Positions 20,988-33,903 of a stretch of DNA of 64,000 nucleotides are shown one piece after another. A model generated the notes under the pieces. The model worked only from the letters and a program-made list of their open reading frames with translations, made no database searches and was not told where the DNA came from. The position numbers were made by a program, and so were the translations under genes. How positions within the stretch are numbered: the stretch's first letter is position 1; each line of letters starts with the position of its first letter. This DNA comes from Cycas panzhihuaensis (lineage: Eukaryota; Cycadophyta), in the NCBI GenBank assembly GCA_023213395.1, contig CM041465.1:39501741-39565740 (forward strand), given 5' to 3'.

Positions 20988-21358
20988 CTCCCACTCAGTG
21001 TTTATAATATTAAGTCAGATATTAAGACCATCATTTGAATTTTTTAAACTTTTCTCTACCAAGTGGCTTGGTAAAGATATCCTCTAGTTAGTAGTCCATA
21101 CTCTTGTAGAAGTAGTTGATTTCACTATTTTACATGTTCTCCCTAATGAAATAGTGATGAAACTCAATATGCTTGGTCCTTACATGAAAACTTAGATTCT
21201 TAGTCAACTTGAGTGCACTTTAGTTGTCACAATATAACCTAGTAGGGAGATCTTATTCAAGTCCAAGCTTACTAAGAATCCTTCTAGTCAAATAGCCTCA
21301 CAAGTTATGTTGACTATAACTTTGTATTTTACTTATATACAAGATACGTTAGTATAGG
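20988..21358 (-). pseudogene. pol: Copia E/K RNase H C-terminal end
   Basis: On the - strand this reads KYKVIVNITCEAIWLRRIL, RTKHIEFHHYFIREN and EDIFTKPLGREKFKKF, the end of a copia RNase H, with stops. It is separated from its upstream part (37430-37934) by element D, which inserted within the coding region. Confidence 0.8.
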
Positions 21359-21662
21359 TGTTGGGTAAAGGATTAGTGCCACAATCTAATACACTAAAGT
21401 AATGGCACATAAGAAGAGCAAACTAGAGAGAACAATATTGAGAGCAAAAATGAGATGTGAGAATTATTACTTTCTCCTTTATATTCAGTCATATATATTG
21501 GAGGATGTACATTAAAGTTTTCAAAGGAGTTTCTTGCCTAATGACATGATCCCAAAATTACACTTAAATGTAAATGAAATTACATTTAACTATGTGACTT
21601 AGCTAACCTAAAGTCATTTTTATCTAATTAATTTAATGGATTTGATGTATTAACATCCATCA
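21359..21662 (-). repeat. Copia D 3' LTR
   Basis: This LTR starts TGTTGGGTAAAGG and ends AACATCCATCA in + orientation. It aligns along its length with 37124-37429. A purine tract AAGGAAGTGGT abuts it on the - strand, as expected for a 3' LTR. Confidence 0.85.
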
Positions 21663-22130
21663 ACCACTTCCTTATTAGTAAAGGGTCATTATGATAAAAT
21701 CTATTCTATGAGATTTTTATTTGAGCCTCATTATTATATTGAAATTTTAAATGACACTTTTGTGGAAAGACACATATGGGGAATAAAAACCCATGCACTT
21801 TCTAAGATCTATAGCCCCTTTTATAAATCAAAATTGCTAAGGTGGCTCTTGATATAGCCTAATAGCTAAGTAACTTAAAATGTGTAATTTGATTTGCTGA
21901 GTCACCATATACTCTTTAGCTATCCCCCTTACCCTTCTCGATTTTCATAGGTTTTGAATTTCTAAGACTAGTACAACCCTTATCCTTCTGTGCCCACAAG
22001 GGGTTTTCATAAAAATGATAGAATAAAGATTTACTATCATTTTTCTGCACCTACATGGGGTTTTCACAAAGGAGATAGAGTATGTTGATCCTATCATCAT
22101 CTCCTCCAATCAGTCATAGATGGAGGCTCG
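21663..22130 (-). other. Copia D 3' untranslated region
   Basis: AT-rich, stop-filled sequence between RNase H and the 3' LTR. A segment ending CAAGGGGTTTTCATAAAAATGATAGA and a similar one ending ATGGGGTTTTCACAAAGG (21995-22080) look like a two-copy imperfect tandem repeat of about 66 bp. No gene was recognised. Confidence 0.5.
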
Positions 22131-23760
22131 AAGGTCCAACTACTTATTGAACTGTTTAAATTTCATCCTTTGTAGTGGTTTGGTGAAGATATTAGCCACT
22201 TGATTTATTGTGGGATAGTATTCCATTTAAATCATGTTGTCTTAAACTAGTTCACGAATCCTATGAACTTTAGTACTAATATGTTTGGTCATATCCTAAA
22301 ATATAGGATTCTTAGCCATATCAATTATTAATTGATTATCCACATGAATGCCAATAAGACTTGTTTAGGTGATATTTAATGTTTCCAATAATTTTCTAAG
22401 CCATATCACCTCTTTGTCAGTCTGAGAAGCAATAATATATTTAGCTTCAATTGTTGAATTAGCAACTATCTTCTGTTATCTGGATCTCCATGATATTGGT
22501 GTTGTTCCAAGAAATGTTATATACCTAGATATGGATCTCCTTATGTCTTTATCTCTGGCAATGTTTGAGTCTGTATATGTATATAGTTTGAACTTTGAAT
22601 TGAGTTAATACAATAGACCATATTTGCTAGTCATCTTAAGGTACCTAATATTTGTACTCCTGCTTATTAGTGATATTGTTTAGGATTTGTCATGTAACAA
22701 GAAAGAATGCCAATAGAGTATGTAATATCAATTCTTGCATTAGTAGCATAGATGAGATTACTTATAAGTTACCTACAAAGTGTTGTGTTTGCCTATTTAT
22801 CATCGCCATCAACTGTCAGTTAGGCATTGGGTTCTATTGGAGTGGTTATAGGTCGAACGTCTTCCAACTAAAACTTTGTTAGAAGATTGTTGATGTTCTT
22901 TTTTTGAGAAAGAAAGATTTTGTTATTTTTTTGACTGACTTCAATCTCCAAGTAGTATTTCATCAACCTAAGGTTAGACAGTTTGAATGTTTTAACTAAG
23001 TCCTTCTTTAGTTGGATGATTACATGTTCACTGTTCTATGTTAAAAGTATATTGTCCACCAAGATTAAGAGATAAGTAACTTTATTTTTTTGGCATTTAA
23101 TAAATAATGTTGCATGAATATCTTAGTAGTTACAAGCCTCATATCCAAGTTGCCTTATTCTTTCTGACAACTTGGCAAACTAAGCACGATGGACTTATTT
23201 CAGACAATGTAAGGACTTTTTGATCTTGTATACCTTATGCTCTTAACCAAGAATCTCAAATCTTTCAAGCTGAACCATGTAAATTTCTTCTTTAAGATCA
23301 CCATTAAGAAATGTGGCTTTTATATCAAGCTAGTGAATCTTTTACTCTTGTTGAGCTATCAAGGCTAGAAGTGTTCTGATTGTAGGCCACTTGGTCATAA
23401 GTGTAAAGACTTCAGTGTAGTTGATGCCTTCCCTTTTCATGAATCCCTTTGATACCAACCTCGCCTTGTGATTTTTAAAGGTGCCATCATATCTATATTT
23501 ATTTTTATACACACATTTATTTTGAACCACCTTTCTATCAAGTGGTAGGTCAATGAGCTCATATGTATTGTTTTTTATGAGAGATTAATAATCTTCATTT
23601 ATGGCATTCCTCCAAGTTATATGTTTTACAGCTTCTTAGTATGAGAGGGGCTCTTCATTGAGAGAAAAATGCAGTTCTATTAGTTTTAACTCAATGGAAA
23701 GTGATTTTTACATCTTGGCTCTATAGGCACTTTGAGTGCTAATTTAAAGTTAAATTCTAT
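22131..23760 (-). pseudogene. pol: Copia D reverse transcriptase and RNase H
   Basis: The open - strand segment 23342-23530 carries HKARLVSKGFMKREGINYTE and TIRTLLALIAQQE, the start of copia RT. Further left, stop-broken sequence reads ATFLNGDLKEEIYM, LGYEACNY and the RNase H end IHVDNQLIIDMAKNP, HISTKVHRIRELV and VANIFTKPLQRMKFKQF. Many TGG and CAA codons have become stops, a sign of age. Confidence 0.8.
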
Positions 23761-24400
23761 AAATTTCTCTGCAAGAGCTTTAAAGTTAAATGTCTTCAAC
23801 GCTTCACTTGATGGAAGACTCCCAAGTAAATTCTTATAATTAGGTATATGTAGACAGGACTATATGAGGAATACCTATGTAATACATTGGCTCTTGAAAT
23901 CTTTGTCTATTGCTTATTTGATTGGTTAAAGGAGGTTGATTGTTTCATATACACACCCTTTTTACATCTTCATCTTGTTCATCTTTAAGACTAGATGAAC
24001 AAATTCAAGGTCAAATTTTATATCAAAATTCTTTTTAAGAACTTCAAGAAATTTTTAGGTTGTATCATATTATTTTTTATTGATTAGATTGTATAAGGAG
24101 TGATCAGTCACTAATGGAATACTTGCACAAGTCTTCTCATCATTGATTTTCCATTATAATTTAGTTGTAGTATTTATTGGAGCTATAGGTGGTATTCCTC
24201 CTAAGACAGGAGCTATTGTTATCGTAGGGATGACATGTGTAAGTTATAGATGGACTCTCTAAAGGACTTCATACTCAATAGCATTTTTGACTTTAGTATA
24301 CCATAAATACCAATTGTCTTCCCCTTTCAAGATGCAGTTTACATTCTGCTTAAATTGATAAGGCATGATGAAGATGATGAAGTAAAAGAGATAGTGAAGA
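23761..24400 (-). pseudogene. gag: Copia D gag remnant
   Basis: Near 24260-24375 the - strand reads LKGEDNWYLWYTKVKNAIEY, typical of the start of copia gag. It lies only about 0.8 kb from RT, so protease and integrase are deleted. The rest of the segment is legible only in scraps. Confidence 0.6.
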
Positions 24401-25309
24401 AATAGTAAATAAAAATACCATTAACACGTAGTTGATACACCTGGTGTAATAGGGGGAATATGATCAAATAATAAGCAATGATAATAGGCCATCGACACTT
24501 ATGTCAAATACTCCTGACACAATGGGGTTTGATAATATATATAAATGGCAATATAAGGATCACAGATAAATAATATATTATGTGATCATATAATCAAGAT
24601 TGTGTCTATATAGAAGCCCACATACAAGTGTACACAATTAAAAACCAAGTGTGATGTAGGATGTGTGATTAAACTCAAACCTCTATCTCAAGTCTAAAAT
24701 AGTTGAGGTGTTGATGTCTAAGGGGGCTTTTAGTATACATATTAGGGCCTTCACCCATAATACTCGAACCATTACTAAGATAACATGGAGCCCAGCTACT
24801 ATTAGTCCTCACCCCATTTACCGATAAGCAACGATATACCTAACCTCAAAAGGTGGTATATGCATATCTTATGACTATGACAAATATTGGATCAGTTATA
24901 TTTTAATCTTAATTAGAGTTTTAATTTTTTTGGATGGCTATTAGGATTATCCCTGATTGGAGGCTAAAGGTATGGCTAACCTGTCCCTCTACCACTATTC
25001 TGGTAATACTAGACCCAGTACGAAACCTATACCTCCCTTATAGCTTGGACTTTAGCCAATCGTGATCTATATTAACTAAGGCAAGTGTGCACACAGGTCA
25101 AGAACTGGCAGTATAAGATGTAGAAATGAGACTTCTTTTAAGAAAGAGTACAAGTTATTTTCGAATAACTTAAACTTTAATATTGAAATAGAAAGATGCT
25201 AAAAGTCTGCTTACCTTTTATGCTTGTTTGTTGTTATTACTGCTTTATGTGTTTGCTTTATTCTATATGTGGAAATAGAATGAGCATGTCAGATTTAGTA
25301 AGGGAACTG
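24401..25309 (-). other. Copia D leader, left part
   Basis: Non-coding sequence upstream of the D gag scrap, cut by gypsy F. A pair of similar phrases, ACACCTGGTGTAATAGGGGG near 24440 and ACTCCTGACACAATGGGGTT near 24510, suggests a small internal duplication. Nothing else was recognised. Confidence 0.45.
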
Positions 25310-25314
25310 GATGT

Positions 25315-26147
25315 TGTTGGGTCATATTGTAACACGCTAGGCTATGAGAAGACCAGAGATAGGCTGTATAACCTTGGATGTATAGGTACAGACTGTATAA
25401 AGGTACGCATGTGGCAGAAAGTTGGAGAAATCAGCATTCTGGGTATGTATGACAAGTGTATACCTGAAAAGGTACGCAACACAGATACATACCTCCAGCA
25501 AAACGCAAGTAGATGGCAAAGGTACACATGGCAGGACCTAATGGAAGGATACCTGGGCTAATGTTAGATGTACGTATGAATGTACAGATGGATTAAGACA
25601 ATGGTTAAGGAGATTAACTAATAGTTAGTAAAAGGTATGCTTATGACTAAAAGGGTACGGTTATGACAGACATTCATAACCCTTCAGCAAAAAGGCACAA
25701 AGAAGGCACATTTAAGGGCTTCCAAAAGGACCATTTGGTGAGGGTGAGAGCCAAATATTTAGACACACATTGGTACAGAGACCAGTATATATGACAGTAA
25801 CCTAAGCCGTGTATATTGATATGTACCTTCCACGTATACATGTGACAACAACAGTGTATGTGGCTGGAATATGCAGGGAATGCATTTCAGCACCTTTTGC
25901 ACAAGGACTTATTGCTTAACAAAATAAGAGTTACATGGAAATGTGGATTCTATGTATGTTATGAGGATGAATTGTTGAATATGTGTTGATTACTATATTA
26001 CTGTGTGTAAACTGTGACATAACTATGTGGAATGGTGAATAAATCTGTATGATGATTATGTTGACTATATCCTAAATTAGATTACAACCTATATTACCTT
26101 GACAAGTGTACCGATCTCATAAGTGGCGTGAAATCTAAAAGTCAACA
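25315..26147 (+). repeat. Element F 5' LTR
   Basis: This 833-bp LTR has TGTTGGG and AGTCAACA termini. It contains GGGTGAGAGCC (25742-25752), a possible TATA (TATATAT, 25786-25792), and a tRNA-Glu D-arm complement ATATCCTAAATTAGATTAC (26067-26085) about 62-80 bases before the LTR end. Confidence 0.95.
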
Positions 26148-26148
26148 T

Positions 26149-26161
26149 TGGTTCCGTTGCC
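26149..26161 (+). promoter_or_regulatory. Primer binding site, tRNA-Glu type (element F)
   Basis: TGGTTCCGTTGCC lies one base after the LTR. The + orientation confirms the direction of F. Confidence 0.8.
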
Positions 26162-26226
26162 TACGTCCACTAAGGAGGGACTAAGGCCAAGAGTTTCATA
26201 AGGGGGAATGATCAAAGGTTAGAGGA

Positions 26227-26278
26227 CCCTGGCTGTTGCCATGATGGTAGGCTGTAACTAAGCTTTTGATAGCCAGGG
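26227..26278 (+). promoter_or_regulatory. Leader hairpin just upstream of gag (element F)
   Basis: CCCTGGCT (26227-26234) pairs with AGCCAGGG (26271-26278), 9 bases before the gag start position. It is at the same place as the 12-bp hairpin of element A. Confidence 0.7.
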
Positions 26279-26287
26279 AACCTTCCA

Positions 26288-28170
26288 CTGCCACCTAAGA
26301 GGCCTTCGAAGGCGGAAGAGCCACAGAAAGATACTTCACCTAAGGGGAAGGAGACAAGTAGATAGAGAGCATTACGATGGTCAAAAGAGTCAAAATTGAG
26401 AAGGGCAAGAAGACTAAGTTCATAGAATAACGAGACTAAGGGATAGTCTACTGAAGAATCTGAGGCAAGTGGAGCCCAAACACCTCAGGAGCAAGGAGAG
26501 GTAAATAATGGCAAACAAATGGTACTAACACCATCCCCAATCAAGGATGACCCGTTTAGCCCAGAATATGAAGAAAAACCAAAGGTGGACAAGGAACATA
26601 AAGACACTCTAAGGAAGGAGGAGAGTATACCTGTGGAAGGCACCCCGAAGGACCTAAGTGATAATGAGAAGAAGGCATGGGAAGGTCCCTCAACATATTG
26701 AGAAAACAAGTTAACAAGGAAGCTTTTTGAGGATTCATTAGATAGAGGGTCTAATCAATCATATATAATGGTTATACCATTGACAGTACAAGTGCCAGGT
26801 GTGCCAGAACCTATACATCTAAAGACACCATTTAAGAATCCATTATTTAGGAAGGATAATATTGCAGCAAGCACTCCAAACACATCTCCAAAAGAAAAGG
26901 GTGAAGGAGAGGAGATAGAATCTAGTGAAGAGGAAAAAGGGGAAGAATCACCACTAGGTGGGAAATCGGTATGGTCTCCTAGGATGGACGATTACAAATA
27001 TTTTAGGAAATTGATCTGTAATGACACTTTAGATGCAGCTGAGCATGCATATTTGTTCCAAAATTTGATTGATGTGAATGAAGAAAATTACAGATGAAGA
27101 TGAGATAAAATCTAGATTCACTCATACATTGAGGGTAGTATCATTGGCCTGGTACAAGGAGTTGGATAAGAAAGAATCATGGGCTAACATAAAAAATTCT
27201 TTTGAAGAAAGATTTTAAAAGTTCTAAAGTAATGAAGTAGTGGAAATTACCCTCAGGGAAATCAAACAAAGACCCGAAGAATCAATGTTGACCTATATCA
27301 GCCATATGAAAATTATTGCGACCAACATGATCAACGAGACCATGACAGATCACAATATAAAAAATTATTTTGTTAGAGGATTAAATGAAAAGCTGAGAGC
27401 TATGATGCATGCACATCCATTGAAGTCATTCAAGAATGCCCAGGATTTGGCACTAGATTTTGAAATGGAGATGGATGCTCAAGCTGGAGGACATGACCCC
27501 CTCCTATTGATATTACAAGAGGAGATAAGGGAAATTAAACAAAATCGGCATAACTAATCCTTCTACCAGGTGGGAGTATCAGAAGAGGAATCAAAAGTAT
27601 AAGCTCTTAGGAAGGAAGTGGAAATATTGAAATAAAGAAATAATAGAGAAGAGGAAGCGATAGAGAAAAAGAAGGACCATGAATTCAGAGTGAAAAAGTG
27701 GTGCCACATCTGCGAAGAAAGTTCGCACATGACAAAAGAGTGTGAAATTAATCTGAAGAATAGTGCAATGGACCAAAGGGACAAATGGTTCCACATATGC
27801 GATGTGGATACTCATATGACGAAGGATTATTTTTACAACACAAGAGGAAGATCATATAGAGGATGAGGTAGGGGAAGAAGAGGCAACCCACCTCGGAATG
27901 TATATACAACGAGGAGTATACAAGAATCCTCGAGGAAGAAACAACCGATGGGAAGATGCCTCATATGTTTACAGTTCAGACATTGGAAATCTGAGTGCCC
28001 AACTAAACGGGAGTACGAACAAAAATTGTTCGTATGCAATAATTGTGGACCAAGTGAGTACAAAACAGAAGATTATAAGGGGAAAGCGAAAGCTACCAAC
28101 TTAATGACAATCATACCAGAAAGCAAAAATGTAAAACTTCAAAAGAAGCAAAAAGAAAATGAATAAGAGG
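26288..28170 (+). pseudogene. gag: Element F gag
   Basis: The start codon aligned with A is CTG here (26288-26290). Open pieces are 26519-26701 (acidic N-region), 26768-27097, 27240-27557 (ESMLTYISHMKIIATNM, YFVRGLNEKLRAMM, HPLKSFKNAQDLALDFEME) and 27948-28166. Four knuckles are legible: CHICEESSHMTKEC (27702-27743) is intact; the second is FHICDVDTHMTKDY; the third, CLICLQFRHWKSEC, is intact; the fourth, CNNCGPSEYKTEDY, has lost His and Cys. Four knuckles in one plant gag is unusual. Confidence 0.85.
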
Positions 28171-28339
28171 GATATCCAAACCCACAAACAGAGATAAATC
28201 AATTTCTACAAGCAAAGCAAGTGTTAGAGGAAGTTGCTCAGACAGAGACTATGTTACCAATAGGGAAACCTGAAACCAAATATGTGTATGTGAGAAAAAA
28301 TAAATAAAAGGAGAAAGAAAAGATACCAGAAGAACAAAA

Positions 28340-28930
28340 AACACAACCCTAAATGGTACAAATAGAGGAATTATTCAAAGGATTACCAGTAGAAGATATT
28401 CCAAGAATGCTGTTGCTAATGGAGAATTTGGTGAAACAATTGCAATTAACCATTCCTATATGTCAAGTAATCGATTGGATTAAAGGAGGAATATTACAAT
28501 AAGGAATCACCAAGAGTCTAAAGAACGTGATGCCATCATTCGACATGGATCCCATGGTGATAATTATGGTATTAGGGGAAACATTTCCAAAAGTGATCGT
28601 TGGTGGGGGAGCAGTTGTGAATGTACTACCCACCTCGACATGGTAAAAGTTGGGGAGATCGAAGTTGGAAGTAGCAACCTATTCATTAAAACTAGCCAAT
28701 GAATTATTGGTGCGACCTCTGGGAAAGCTGGCCAACATCAAAGTGGATGTGACAGGAATCATCGTAAAAATCAACTTTACAATTGTGGAAATAGAAAAGG
28801 GTGCAACACCCTATCCAACCTTATTGGGAAGGCCTTAGCTATACAAGATCCAATGTCTCCAAAACTAGAAAAACGTGGCCTTCACCTTGTCAGATGGTGG
28901 AAATGAAGTAGTATTACCAATGTTGGGGAA
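28340..28930 (+). pseudogene. pol: Element F aspartic protease
   Basis: VIVGGGAVVNVLP near 28597-28635 aligns with the A motif, but the catalytic Asp is Gly. The open part 28650-28838 reads LEVATYSLKLANELLVRPLG and GATPYPTLLGRP. Stops interrupt both sides. Confidence 0.8.
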
Positions 28931-30470
28931 GAATTCCATTAAGGTGATACCTAGCAAGGGATCGAGTACAACCATCGTGAGTGAAATAATAACGTCTACC
29001 CTCGATGAAGAAAATCTTTACGATACAACCGAAGAACCTACCAAATTAATCAACTGCCAAGAAACAGAACCAACTCATTTTGGAGAAATTTATAACTCCT
29101 CAAACAATGAAAATGGGATGAGATTTATGGATTACTGGTTGCAAGGTGCTTACGAAGTAAACTCTTCTTCTCATAGGTGTAACTTATTATCTAAATGTAT
29201 AACTCACAACATTGATGATAATTCAAATTCTTTTGAATATATAGTGACTAACGATAGCTTAGTAGATAACACAAAATTTAACATAAACTTAGACCAAGAC
29301 CCCCCTAATAGACTTGGTATTTTTCATAGCCCTATAGTATCTAGTATTAACTTTAACCTCCCTTCTACCTCAGGTGTGGGTCCTAAGGTAGATTCCCTAT
29401 CCTCCCTCCTTATTATGACCCGGGGAAGGAAGTAATATTTTTTCTTCATCCTCTTTAGAGGTATATCCACCCAACAACCAGTCCCTTCCAACAATTGGTG
29501 CCAAACCCAAGGGAATGGAAGGGGAATTGGTGAAAAATACTTATAGAGACTCATGTCTAGGCAGTAAGGTAACTATCCCAGAGGAGAAAAACTTTAAAAC
29601 TTATATTGGAGATCATGTTAAACCTTTCTATGGGGAACAATTGTATGGAACCACTCATTTAACCCATTGTATAGAATACTAGATGGAGGAAGAAAAGTGG
29701 GATAAGAATCAATGGCAAATGGATCTAGTACTTATCTTGCAGGGAATGTCTTGGTATTGGTACTTAGCCCACCAAGCCACTCTTCAGGGTTGGAAGGAGG
29801 TACAAGTTGTGTTTAGGTTTTGATTCGATTACCCCAAACACTCAAACATTCTATTATTCCATGTAGGCAAAAACCCTAGTGAGCACATACAAAAATGTAA
29901 ACAAGAATGGACATCCCTAGGTATACCAAAGGAAACATGGCCTAACCACTTTTATCATACCTTGGGAAGTGTAGAAAAGGATTGGTTCCTAGAAAAAGAA
30001 CACAATCTGGATGTAACTTGGGAAAGCCTTAAGGGATCTTTTATAAAAATTTTTACGCACACATTAGAAGATAAAAATATCGATAAAATCTTGAAGAATA
30101 TTAGAAGAATGAGTATGAACCTAGAACAAGGAGTTATAGCAATAAATAGAGAGAAGGAAGAATCAACATATGAGAAAGAAGAAGAAATCCTGAATTATCT
30201 TACAGAATTCACAGAAGTCAATATTGGGGAAAGGAAAATAGAAGATACCCCTGGCCATAAAATTAAAAATAAGGAAGATATTGATGCAACCAAATTAAAA
30301 ACTACTAAAATCAATGTAGGGAGTAAGGAGTACTCTAAAACTATACGAATCCAAGATTATTAGGATAACCAAACAGTAGTAAAGGCCCAGTAATTGTTTG
30401 AAAAATTTTGTGATGTATTTGCATGGTCATATAAGGACCTAAAGGGTATTCCCCCATAAATGGGAATGCA
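28931..30470 (+). pseudogene. Element F PR-RT spacer with capsid-like signatures
   Basis: The open segment 28875-29435 includes MRFMDYWLQGAYEVNSSS, conserved with A. The Trp-rich part follows: MSWYWYLAHQ and GWKEVQVVFRF (about 29745-29825), and WFLEKEHNLDVTWESLKGSF (about 29985-30045). The open segment 29962-30363 ends in the acidic lead-in to RT. Co-linear with A over about 1.5 kb, so the spacer is a conserved part of the polyprotein. Confidence 0.65.
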
Positions 30471-31760
30471 TCACATCAATTTGGTGGAAGGAGCAAAACC
30501 GATAATTCAGAGATTATATCATATGAATCCTAAATATAAATAAAAGGTAAAAGCAGAATTGGACAAGATGTTGGAAGCGGGGTATATCTATGAGATCGAC
30601 TATAGTGACTGGGTGAGCCCTGAGTAATGGTTCTAAAAAAGAATGGGAAGATATGTGCTTGTGTAGATTACAAACAATTGAATAAGGTAACGAAGAAGGA
30701 TCCCTTTTTGTTACCCTTTATAGAGGATATTTTGGAATCCGTGGGGGGAAATGAGATATATTCCTTCACCGACAGATTTAGTGGATATAATTAGGTGCAG
30801 ATTGCCCCGGAGGATCAAGCAAAGACTATGTTCATTACAAAATAGGAAACATATGCCTACAAAATAATGCCATTTAGTCTTACGAATGTTCCGACTACAT
30901 TCTAGAGAATAGTGATTAATATATTCTGAAAGATGATTGGGGAAAAAGTGGCAGTATTTTTGGATGATTGGACATTATATGGGTTGATGAAAAACCATAT
31001 GGAAAACTTGAGGGAAATGTTGCAGATGTACCGGGAGAATAAGTTGTGTTTGAATCCAGAGAAATGTACCTTTTAGGTACCCTTTTAGAATCTATTAGGG
31101 CACATAATCAGCAAGGAAAGGTTGCTAACGGATCTAACGAAGGTATCTATAATCTTACACTTTTCCATACCGCTCATGAGGAGATAATTGAAAGGTTTCT
31201 TGGGTTTGACTAAATACTACAAAAAATTTATCAAGGGATATGCATACATATCGAGATCCCTTGAGAAATTGTTAAAGAAAAGTATTGAATAGGAGTGGAT
31301 GGAAGAACAATAACAGGCATTCGAAGCATTGAAGAAAGCCATCATATCAGCACCTATATTGTGATTTCTTGATTGGAATAAAACCTTCTATGTACACGTG
31401 GATGCTTCACAATACGCTATTAGATGTGTATTGGCCCAACTAAGTGACGACAAGATAGATTATACGATATACTTTGCAAGTTAGAAACTTACGAAAGTAG
31501 AACAAAATTATAATACAACAGAGAGAGAAGCTCTCAGAATGGTCTATGCACTGCAGAAATTTTGACACTACCTATTATCAAATCCATTCTTGTTTTTTGT
31601 AGACCATCAAGCACTTATGTATCTTTTAAATAAATCGATAATAAGAGGGTGAATTAGCAGATGGCTAATGTTGTTTCAAGAATTCTATTTTAAAGTTATT
31701 ATGAAACCAGGAAAAACACATATTATACCTGACCAATTATCAAGGATTCTGAATGGGTAA
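30471..31760 (+). pseudogene. pol: Element F reverse transcriptase and RNase H
   Basis: Stop-ridden but continuous. AELDKMLEAGYIYEIDYSDW is near 30560, the active site is FLDD (30957-30968) followed by WTLYG, and RNase H HVDASQYAIRCVLAQ is near 31395. Many TGG codons are now TAG or TGA. Confidence 0.85.
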
Positions 31761-33080
31761 AAGGCCATAGGAGTGCCATATGACTTTCCAGATGTGGCAT
31801 TATTTAGTGTGGAGGCAGTCCCAATAGACTGGTATGAGGGAATACCAGAGTACTTAGCTACTGGGAAGATACCCACAGAATTAGACCGCACGAAACGGTA
31901 AAATTTTATTAGAAAAGCAGAGCCATACCAACTAATAAAAGGAGAATTATATAAACTAGGACCAAATGAAGTGTTGTGGTGGTGCATCCAGCCACATGAG
32001 ATCAACCAAATTATGGCCCAAGCACATGAAGGTGTAGCAAGTGGACACATGGAAAAGTTAGCAACATGGAAGAAGATTTTGATGCCTGAATTCTGGTGGC
32101 CATCAATGTTTGAGGACGTAAGAAGGTGGATTCAAGCATGCAACTATTGTCAACGAGTTAGGAAACCTAATTGATAGGATTTCCAACCCCTACATCTAAT
32201 CTTACCACTGGCACTGTTCAAAAAAATAGGGCTTGATTTCATTGGACCAATTAAACTAGCTGCCCGATAATCCAAAGCTTGATATATCCTAGTAGCAATT
32301 GATTATATGACCAAGTGGGTAGAAGCAAGAGCCTTAAGAAAAGCAGATTCAGAAAGTATGGCCTAATTTCTTTATGAAGTGATTATTATGCATTTTGGAT
32401 GACCTCTGGAAATTGTAAATGACCAAGGAGCCCATTTTCTCAATCAAACCATAGAGGTATTGACATCAACTTTCATGATAAGCCATCAAAAATCTACACC
32501 GTATTACCCAAGGGCGAATGGAGAAATGGAAAGTTCAAACAAAATAATTAAGAATTGCTTGAGGAAAATATGTGATGTAGGGAGATCTGACTAGGCTAAG
32601 AAACTACCATCCATGTTATGGGCATTCAGAACAACCTATAAAAGATCAATTGGACAAATTCCATTCTATCTAGTTTATGGAATAGAGGCCATTCTTCTGA
32701 CTAAGTTTAAGATATCGAGTCTGAGAACTGCTATGCAATATCGATTGGACGATTTCCAATCCTTACGACGAAGATTGGAAGAATTTGTGCGACTAGAGGA
32801 AAAGAGATATATGGTGAAATGGTTGCTGAACATAGAGAAAAGATGACAAAAGACGTGGCATGGCTGACATCTATGCAAACCACAATTCAAAGAAGGTGAT
32901 CAAGTGTTGTTGTATGATAACAAGTTTAGAATGCACCCTGACAAACTCAAGATGCGATGGTTAGGACCTTACATTACAGAATTTTTTTTCGAAAATGGAT
33001 TTGTGCAACTACGAGAAATCGATGGGCCATTGCTACCAACACAAGTGAATGGTAGCAGACTAAACGCATACATCGAGTAA
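31761..33080 (+). pseudogene. pol: Element F integrase
   Basis: Open pieces lie at 31971-32174 (AHEGVASGHMEKLATWKKIL, CNYCQR: the HHCC site) and 32613-32846. Core motifs are GLDFIGPIKL, VAIDYMTKWVEARAL, VNDQGAHFLNQTIE and YYPRANGEMESSNK, so all three DDE acidic residues remain. No chromodomain was seen. The open - strand frame at 31685-32050 is a shadow. Confidence 0.85.
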
Positions 33081-33329
33081 ATAATCTACCAGCTAGATCG
33101 GTTGGTTGTACCATAGCGTGTTGCATGAAGTTGAGGCAAATCAAATTACCTCGATACCAGAATGTGATCCAAATCGGTATGGAAACAAAACTACAACAAA
33201 AAAATTAAAAAACAAGAAAAATAATCGTAACTCATATTATATGAATAAGCAATAAGTAAAGAAGGATATATACCACGATAAGAAAAGCCAAGACTAAAGA
33301 ATCTTGCTAAAAAATCAAATTCTTCTTAT
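33081..33329 (+). other. Element F post-integrase spacer
   Basis: Non-coding and AT-rich. A phrase close to CCATAGCGTGTTGCATGAAG is conserved at the same place in A, B and H. No ORF. Confidence 0.5.
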
Positions 33330-33850
33330 AAAATACATTATACGTACCATAAAAGTACGTTACCAGGTACACACTGTGTGAAATAAGTCAAAAATATACT
33401 ATACGTACCAAAAAAGTATGTTACCAGGTACATACTATGTAAAATAAGTTAAAATACACTATACGTACCAAAAAAGTATGCTACTAGGTATGCACTGTGC
33501 AAAATAAGTCAAAATACAGTATATGTATCAGAAAAGTATACTACTAGGTACACATAGTTAAAAAAGTAAAAGTTAACTAGTTTACACTATATGTACCTAA
33601 AAAGTACGCAGTCGAGTACGCTTAGACCAAAAGGGTCGAATAAGATAAAAATATATACTACATACCTACAAGTATTTCCGCATGGTACGCAATAGAAAAT
33701 AGAAGACAATTCAGCTCGAATTCACAGCAGCAGGTAGCCAAGAAGAACCCTTGTGATACAGGGAAGCAGGAGGACAAAATCTAGCACAAAAATTGAGTGA
33801 AGGCCTCAAGAAAACAACAACCATACCAAAAAAAGGTATGTACATAAGGT
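33330..33850 (+). repeat. Tandem TACGTAC-hairpin array of element F
   Basis: About five units of 60-66 bp between 33336 and 33640 share TATACGTACC, AAAAAGTACG and CCAGGTAC(A/G)CA blocks, then weaker copies to about 33850. It is homologous in unit and position to the array of A (3490-4095, opposite strand). Confidence 0.8.
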
Positions 33851-33903
33851 TCACATCAGTACTTAGTTATTTTTAGTTTATCTCTGGAATTCCATAGCCC
33901 ATT

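Noticed and set aside
25196-25561. Open + strand frame of 121 codons
   Set aside because: It crosses the left LTR boundary of element F (25315) and its target duplication, so it joins unrelated sequence.
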